From Bathymodiolus brooksi (taxonomy: Eukaryota; Mollusca; Bivalvia; Mytilida; Modiolidae), in contig OY804582.1 in the NCBI GenBank assembly GCA_963680875.1, forward strand, positions 48,192,646 through 48,256,645: a stretch of 64,000 nucleotides of DNA, written 5' to 3'. Under the pieces are notes generated by a model. That model searched no databases and was not told the origin of the DNA. It was given only the letters and a program-made list of their open reading frames with translations. Numbering within the stretch: position 1 is the stretch's first letter; each line of letters starts with the position of its first letter. The position numbers and the translations under genes are program-made. Shown here piece after piece: positions 57,441-64,000 of this stretch.

Positions 57441-58130
57441 CAACGGGTTTGCAACAAGAGAATCTACAAACTTTTCCTACACTCATATTCCTTCTTCTAG
57501 TTTTATTGTTATCTAACCTGTGTAACCTACAAAACCTTGATTTATATCTGTTCTTTATTTAACTCATTCTCGAATAAGTATCTAAGAGGACAATCTAAAA
57601 AAGTTGTGCTATCAGAAAAATCGAACTTTACATGTAAAATAATAAAAACTCATGACATTTAAAATTTTATTTACTTTTACATGGTAAATTTATTAGATTG
57701 TTATACATTATTTCTAAGCACTCACTTAATTTCAAGGATACTATTGCCACCAGTGCTTTCGATCGAAACGATTTCACAAATAACATTTTCTTTTCTTCAA
57801 ACTGCCTGCGGAAAAAAACCAAAAATCATAGTCTATCATCAATATTAACAGAATTATGAAAAATATATCTACTATCATTTATAGCAACTCTGATCATTTT
57901 TATTTATTAAAAACGGAAAGTTTATGTTTGTTCTTAATAGTTGTATTATCAACTTCAAAAGCTGGTCACTTATTTGACAAATGATTTAAGGAAACTACCT
58001 TATATTAAGAATATATTTTGTAATGTTAATAGTTGTAGTTTTAGAAGTTACATTTTATAGGTTTTCTGTAAGTATGTGATTTTTCCCATTCCTTTACACC
58101 TGTATATATAACAGTTTATGATATACTGAG
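57441..58130. other. Non-coding, with a dispersed repeat trace
   Basis: 57,538-57,642 matches 37,555-37,660. 57,700-58,130 shows nothing I recognise. Confidence 0.5.
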
Positions 58131-58669
58131 CAAGATATGATTTACTGTAATTTGATTCTCAATGTAATTGTTGGATACTCCAAGAGTTATCTCCCTTGTA
58201 TTCAATAGAGGAGTAATACCACAATTTATTACAAGGTTTTTTAGCAGCAAACCAAATATCTTGAACGAAGTTTTACAATTTCAAAATAGATATGACAGAT
58301 TTTCCATTCAAAATTCTGTCATTGTATCTGTAGTTATACATAATGACATTGTATAAATCCCATGCCGACCTTCTACGAAATTTCTAACTCGCATTTCTAA
58401 TTAATTTGTCGAATCCTCTGAATAAGTCTTTGTAAAAAATATTCACACGATTTGTTTTCTGCTTTAACATTTACAACTATTTTATTGACAAGTTGTATAG
58501 TTTCACCCATAATAATTTGATTCCAATTATTTGAAAGTGCACTACGAATACCATAGCATTCTACAAAATTAATATTAACATTATACATGTAAGTATCTAA
58601 AAATTCATTAAATGTGTACAATTTTTTTATTAGCCGATGATATAAAATCATTAATAAAAAAGGTAACAT
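58131..58669 (-). pseudogene. LINE connector fragment B2 and its extension
   Basis: The minus-strand 90-codon frame (58,397-58,669) is the counterpart of 47,890-48,183. Homology to the divergent copy at 29,980-30,430 continues left to about 58,131, further than in copy A. Confidence 0.68.
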
Positions 58670-59374
58670 ATCACAATGTTACCTATGAAGGCACACATTA
58701 CAATTTATCTGTGTGAATGGATTGAATCATATGGATTGACACAATACAGCATTTTAGTCACTAATATCAGTATCCATTGATTTGAGTTCTGACAAATTAC
58801 AAAATACATCATTCTAGAATGTATTTAACTTCCCTTCCGGTACTTCCCACTCCTTTTTAACTAAGTACAATATATTGAACTAAGAAGCAAAGTAAAGTGA
58901 AGACACATTCAGTGGCTCCAATAATTTATTAATTCAAAACATTTTCAGAGCACAACGGTCTCCTTCTTCATATTTAGTACTTTTATTTGTGAGTTTAATT
59001 TTATCATTCTTTCCATTCCAAATAAATGTTTAAGTGCTTTAAAATTTGTACACCGTACTGACTGAGGATGGGATAACAAGGTTTTATTAAATTTATTAAA
59101 TTTGTGTAAACTTTGATTAACTCAAAATTAGATTAAGAATGCATTGTTTACGGACCAGCCCGTCAAAACTTCCATCACTTGAGACAAATCATCATCGAGT
59201 AATGAGTACGGTTTTCACCAGAAACGTTCAGAATATTCCCGGTTGTGAGTTCATTTGTTGAAGCAACCGCGCCTTCACTGAAAAATAGTATGCAACCAAA
59301 TTAAAGGTTTTTCCCTTCACATTTTGCTTACGACTGTGCATTTAATCCTTTATGTGAAAATGCTTTCACAGTTT

Positions 59375-59487
59375 TCCGGTTGTTGACTGATTTTGTTTGT
59401 TTATATAATTATGAGTTTTGACTTTCCCTTTGTAAGATTGTTCGGAGTTCGGTAATTTTGCCATTACCCTTATAAACAGCCCAACAC
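59375..59487. repeat. Insert present only in copy B, shared with 21,700-21,805
   Basis: 'cggttgttgactgattttgt' through 'ggagttcggtaattttg' matches 21,706-21,803 in the same orientation and is absent at the homologous point in copy A (about 48,737). Confidence 0.85.
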
Positions 59488-59579
59488 AATTAAAGGTTTG
59501 AACTTAAATCACATATTGAAAATTTTGATATCAATTAAAATCAAAAAGCTACCTTTGATTTAAACTGTGTATTGTGATA

Positions 59580-59920
59580 GAGTAGCTTCAACAGCTGTTT
59601 TATACTGGTGGTTCTAAGGTTGGGGATAGAGTAGCTTAATATCAGCTGTTTTATACTGGTGGTTCTAAGGTTGGGGATAGAGTAGCTGAATATCCTGGTT
59701 GTTCTAATGATGGTGATATGGTAGCTTAATATCCTGGTATTTTACTGGTGATTTTAGGGATAGTGATAGGATAACTCAATATGCTGTTTTTACTGGTGGT
59801 TATAATGATGGTGATAGGGTAGCTTAATATGCTGGTTGTTTAACTGGTGGTTGTAAGGATGGTGATAGGGTAGCTTAATATGCTGGTTTTTACTGGTGCG
59901 TCTGCATATGATGATAAACT
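59580..59920. repeat. 51-bp minisatellite, copy B
   Basis: Units starting 'agctgttttatactggtggt' at 59,593 and 59,644 give a 51-bp period; later units are more variable. One more unit is visible than in copy A. Confidence 0.85.
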
Positions 59921-61070
59921 ATATTCCGCAACCGTTTTCGGGCGGCAGATCTATTGTCTTCGATTACCATCTGTCTGTTCGAGCTTCAACTATTGCAATA
60001 CCTCTTATTGTGAAGTTCGTTGTCTCATCTGATCAAAGTAAATTCGTGATATGGTAGGATTGTTTTTCTTGCATGTTGCCTAGTGAAAGTTGTAAAGCCC
60101 AAAACTCTTTCGTAATGTGAAATTTGTTAAACTCCTGTTGATATCGGTAAGCTTATCTTACTTTTCGCATGGATCCTTTGTCATATATGTATCCGTGAAA
60201 ACACAATTATTGTCCAGGAAGCGCAGGACTCGTTGTATACCCCAAATATCTAATTGTATTATTTTATATACTAATTTTAAGACTTGTTAGGAAATAAAAT
60301 TTAAAGTGCTGTCAAGACAGTTGGGACCAACACATTCATGGAAAATTGCACGAAATGCATTACTTGGTTGGCAAGACTCTTTGTTCTTAAGGATGAAATT
60401 GCAGGGAAAAGGCGGGTTTGACCGTATATTACAATGGTCTTAGTAGACTTACACATAGCTGTTTATTAAATAATGATGAAATAACTCCAACTATACTCTG
60501 AACCGTATTTTAATTGAAAGTTACTATCGACATTGTTGATTTGCGCCAGACATTCTACAACGTCGGTACCTTTTCTGATTTGTTTGCAAAAGTCGAAGGC
60601 GATATAATTTAAAATTTTCATTGATAGACGAAATCGGTTAAGGTGACCCATGTCTGAGGGATTTAGTTTGGATAATATGACTTGAAAAAATATTCTACAT
60701 TATCTTTTATAAGACAAAGTTAAAGGTGTCTAATTACCAAAACATTTAAGAAATAATACATAGAAACCTGGACTTGTAGCAGATTTAAACATGGATGTCA
60801 ATATTGGGAAGTGCATCTTATACACAAATTTACTAACCTTCACGTTCACTTGACAGTCCATATTTGCAATAGAAATAAATACAAATCTGTATCCCAAGTT
60901 GTAATTGAATGTTTGGCCTGTTCCAAATTTATGCAGTTTAAACGATTAGAATGCGAAAAAAAAGTGAAATATATCTGAAAGTGATATGCGTCATTGGCAA
61001 CAGCATTACCTGTAGACGACATTTTAAGATTATGAATATAAATATAGAATTATGAATATGATTGTTTATA

Positions 61071-61391
61071 TCATGGTCCAGCATAAAACATTAAAGTCGA
61101 TTTTAAGTACATTTTTGGTGACTTATTAATGTGTCGGGGAGCAGAGCTAACATTGTGATGTTTGTTTGTATCAAGGTCCAGCATGAAATGATTCAGGAAT
61201 GTTGTCCATAAATTATTCAGTAATACGCATGAGCGAAGGGAACTATATCTATAGCTATTTATATGTTGTATCTTAATACAATCAATGCACCAATAGCAAC
61301 ACACGTTTCTTTCTATTTGGTTTGGTTTATTGTCCCAAATGACTTTCCAAATCAAATCATTCACCTCTTTTTTATATTCCTCTGATGCCCC
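61071..61391 (-). pseudogene. LINE ORF2 fragment B3
   Basis: Counterpart of 50,329-50,614, encoding NDLIWKVIWDNKPNQIER and ending at the satellite junction. Confidence 0.83.
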
Positions 61392-61615
61392 TTCATTTCA
61401 CCATGTTCTATGTCAGATCACTATGTCTGATTTAATGATGAATGTACACACAAGTGGTACTGATAACACTAGTTATACCATGTTATATGTCAGATCAAAT
61501 ATGTCAGATTTAATGATGCATGTACACACAAGTTTTACTGATAATACTATTTACACAATGGTGTATGTCAGATCACTGTGTCTGCTTTAATGATGAATAT
61601 ATGCACAAGTGTTAC
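61392..61615. repeat. 77-bp satellite, short array (about 3 units)
   Basis: Counterpart of 50,615-50,865 with the same two LINE boundaries. Confidence 0.9.
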
Positions 61616-63185
61616 TTTTTTTTATTATATCTATATTACACATGTGAACAATTTTCCTCTGGGTGACAGGAAACTTCAAAGGTTGACAAATATTTACAAT
61701 GAACAATATAATTCAATAAATAAGTGCTGGTAGTAAGATTACAATACCATCAGTAAATAAATCATAGTTTATATCTTATATTCAATTTATAGACAGAAAT
61801 ATATGTTCTTCTTGTTATACAGTAAGCAATGAAAGGAACTCTAAATACAACTATATTCATAATGTATCCAATAATAACTGTAATTTCATAATATCATATA
61901 AGTTTCGAACTTCAGGGTTTTTAATCAGCATGTGTATGTTACTTCTGAGTTCATTTTTGAAATTTGTTGTAACTAATTTTTCCCTGTAAATACTTGTATT
62001 ATATTCTATATAATTTCTTGTTTTCCAAACTACCCATATTAACATACAAATGATCAAATTCACTAAAAGTAGGTCTGCAGTTCTTTCTCCCTCATGCACA
62101 ACAAGGGTTACGTTTTCCTCAACAAGTACTATATTCTTTTCAAAAATGATATTAAAAATGTGTTTTAATTCATCTAAGACATGTTAAACTTTATGACACA
62201 TGTAAAACAAATGCATAAGGGTCTCTATTTCATTATTACAAAAATGTCATTTACAATTTGATTTTCCTATTTCATGTAATCTATATTCTGGATAAAAAAT
62301 GTTATGCAAACATTTCCATTGGAACTGGATAATGCTTTGTATACATTTAATCTTGTTCAGTATATACCAATTGATAGCCAGTTAAATATCTTTTCATAAG
62401 ATATCTCCCATTTTAATTGACATTTTGGAGTGATTGCTTTATCTATTACTTTCTGGATATTCTTTAGTTTCAGTTCTTTTGGGACAATCATTTTATTATT
62501 GTGATTTCTAATATTCAAATTACTATCTATTATTAAGACAAATGATTTGTTCATCTTTTCGTTTTCATCTGATCTTAATTTCTTTACAAAATTTTCTGGT
62601 TTTTATTTTTTTATTGATACGCAATCTGATATCCAGTTCCTTTCCTCGTCCAGTCTATTAAATATAGTCTGATTTTCAACAAAGGTTTTATTGTCTTTGT
62701 CCGATATATCGTTTATTTTAAATATATTTGGAAAAAAGTGGATTCCTATTAAATTTGATATCAGAGTTACCAAATATGTTTTTATCTAAAATGTCACTTT
62801 TAGACTCTGTAGAACATGACCCAACAAAAATGCTCCATGCTGGTATAGCATCTCGATAGTATTTTGGAATGGATGCGATATCTAAACCTTCAATATCGGG
62901 GCATCTACAAAGAAAAAAAGCCAACTCCAAATTTGTTATCGTATTTCTGTCACCAGTGTTTGCCTATTATCGCATTCCATGAATCCATCTCATTGTTAAT
63001 TATTCTGCATATAAATTGTATATGTTTACTTTTGACAATATTGTCTATGTTAATCATTCCCACCCCCTTCCTTCATTAATATTTAAGCAACATACGTTTC
63101 TTTATATTTGATTTGGGTTATTGTCCCAAATGAATTTCTAAGTCAAATCATTCACCTCTTTTTTTAATTTCTCTGGTACCCCTAA
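61616..63185 (-). pseudogene. LINE ORF2 C-terminal third, fragment B4
   Basis: Counterpart of 50,866-52,414 and slightly better preserved: GLDIASIPKYYRDAIPAWSI, DIKFNRNPLFSKYI (62,718-62,930), and NLIICMLIWVVWKTRN with the stop at 61,857. The I-P-K-Y-Y-x-D and N-R-N-P-L-F words match the L1/Tx1-like ORF2 pattern. Confidence 0.85.
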
Positions 63186-64000
63186 TTTTACCATGATAAA
63201 TGTCAGATCACTATGTCTGATTTAATGATGACTGTACACACATGTTATTGATAACACTATTTACACCATGTTGTATGTCATATCACTATGTCTGATTTAA
63301 TGATGAATGAACACACAAGTGTTACTGTTAACACTATTTACACCATGGTGTATTTAAGATCACTATGTCAGATGTTATGATGAACACACACACATATTTT
63401 ACTGATAACACTACTTACATCATGGTGTATGTTAAATCACTATGTCAGATGTAATGGTGAATGTACACAAATGTCTAACTGATAACAATACTTCAAACAT
63501 GTTGTATGTCAGATCACTCTGTCAGACTCAATGATGAATGTACACACATGTGTTACTGATGACACTCCGTACACCATGGTTTATGTCAGATCATTATGTC
63601 AGATGTAATGATGAATATACACACAGGTGTTACTGATGATATTCCTTACACCATGGTGTATGTCAGATCACTATCTCAGATGTAATGATGAATGTAGGCG
63701 CATATCTTACTGATAGCACTACCTACGCCATGTTGTATATCAGATCACTATGTCAGATGTACTCATGAATGTACACACGTGTTTAACTGATAACACTACT
63801 TACACCATTGTGTATGTCAGAACACTATGTCAGATGTAATGATGAATGTACGCACACGTTTTACTGATAACACTACCTACGCCATGTTGTATGTCAGATC
63901 ACTATGTCAGATGTAATGAGGAATGTACACACATGTTTTACTGATAACACTACTTACACCGTGGTATGGTGTATGTGGGATTACTATGTTAGATGGAATG
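63186..64000. repeat. 77-bp satellite array, about 10 units, continues beyond the window
   Basis: Starts at the LINE junction ('ccatgataaatgtcagatca') and is uninterrupted to the last base. Confidence 0.93.

Larger units (their letters stand above)
58286..64000. repeat. Segmental duplication, copy B (runs off the window)
   Basis: Same order and orientation as 47,775-53,515. Differences include an insert of about 120 bp at 58,670-58,790 and one of about 105 bp at 59,375-59,487. Confidence 0.9.

Overview
This looks like animal nuclear DNA: AT-rich, no dense coding, canonical GT/AG splice signals around one gene, and a mixture of decayed retroelements, tRNA-derived SINEs, fold-back elements and satellites. 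The repeat families (a Ngaro/DIRS element with a hydrolase domain, Penelope-like reverse transcriptase pieces with a long shared 3' tail, L1/Tx1-like LINEs, a SINE with a 'CCCCGGGTACTCCGG'-type core) and a RING-less double B-box gene suggest a bivalve mollusc, probably a mytilid mussel. That is inference from remembered families; no search was run.

Left part (1-9,024): a Ty3/gypsy LTR retrotransposon on the minus strand. The window cuts its 3' LTR. The 5' LTR is about 2.45 kb (6,580-9,024), about 98% identical by eye to the 769 visible bases of the other copy, and carries internal tandem repeats. An 18-nt primer-binding site matches the tRNA-Leu(AAG) 3' end and a polypurine tract lies against the 3' LTR. 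Gag is broken by three frame changes. Pol (protease, RT, RNase H) is open for 947 codons, follows a canonical -1 slippery heptamer TTTAAAC placed right against the gag stop, and ends before any integrase.

Middle part (9,025-44,600): mostly non-coding. A 456-bp repeat occurs whole at 14,281-14,736 and split at 9,683-13,067 by a 2.9-kb insert with imperfect inverted ends. The only host gene I can support starts at 15,632: a B-box/coiled-coil exon whose apparent stop codon is formed by a splice donor, followed by candidate small exons of 105, 45, 18 and 12 nt, all phase 2, and a possible last exon near 27,930. Around and inside its introns lie Penelope-like RT fragments and at least ten copies of one 3' tail, two SINEs, several fold-back (MITE-like) elements, a 75-bp in-frame tandem repeat, a 53-bp minisatellite and a TA microsatellite.

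Right part (44,600-64,000): a 77-bp satellite and minus-strand LINE ORF2 C-terminal fragments form a composite structure. The same satellite/LINE junctions recur at four upstream and three downstream boundaries. A block of about 5.7 kb (47,775-53,515) is repeated at 58,286 to the window end, spaced about 10.5-10.8 kb. Between the copies lies a dead Ngaro-like tyrosine-recombinase retrotransposon (54,640-57,440, minus) with RT, RNase H, recombinase and SGNH hydrolase remnants, lacking key catalytic residues.

Nothing here forms a pathway of co-operating genes. The window is best read as one B-box gene in a transposon-dominated landscape, with a young LTR element at one end and a recently duplicated LINE-satellite composite at the other.
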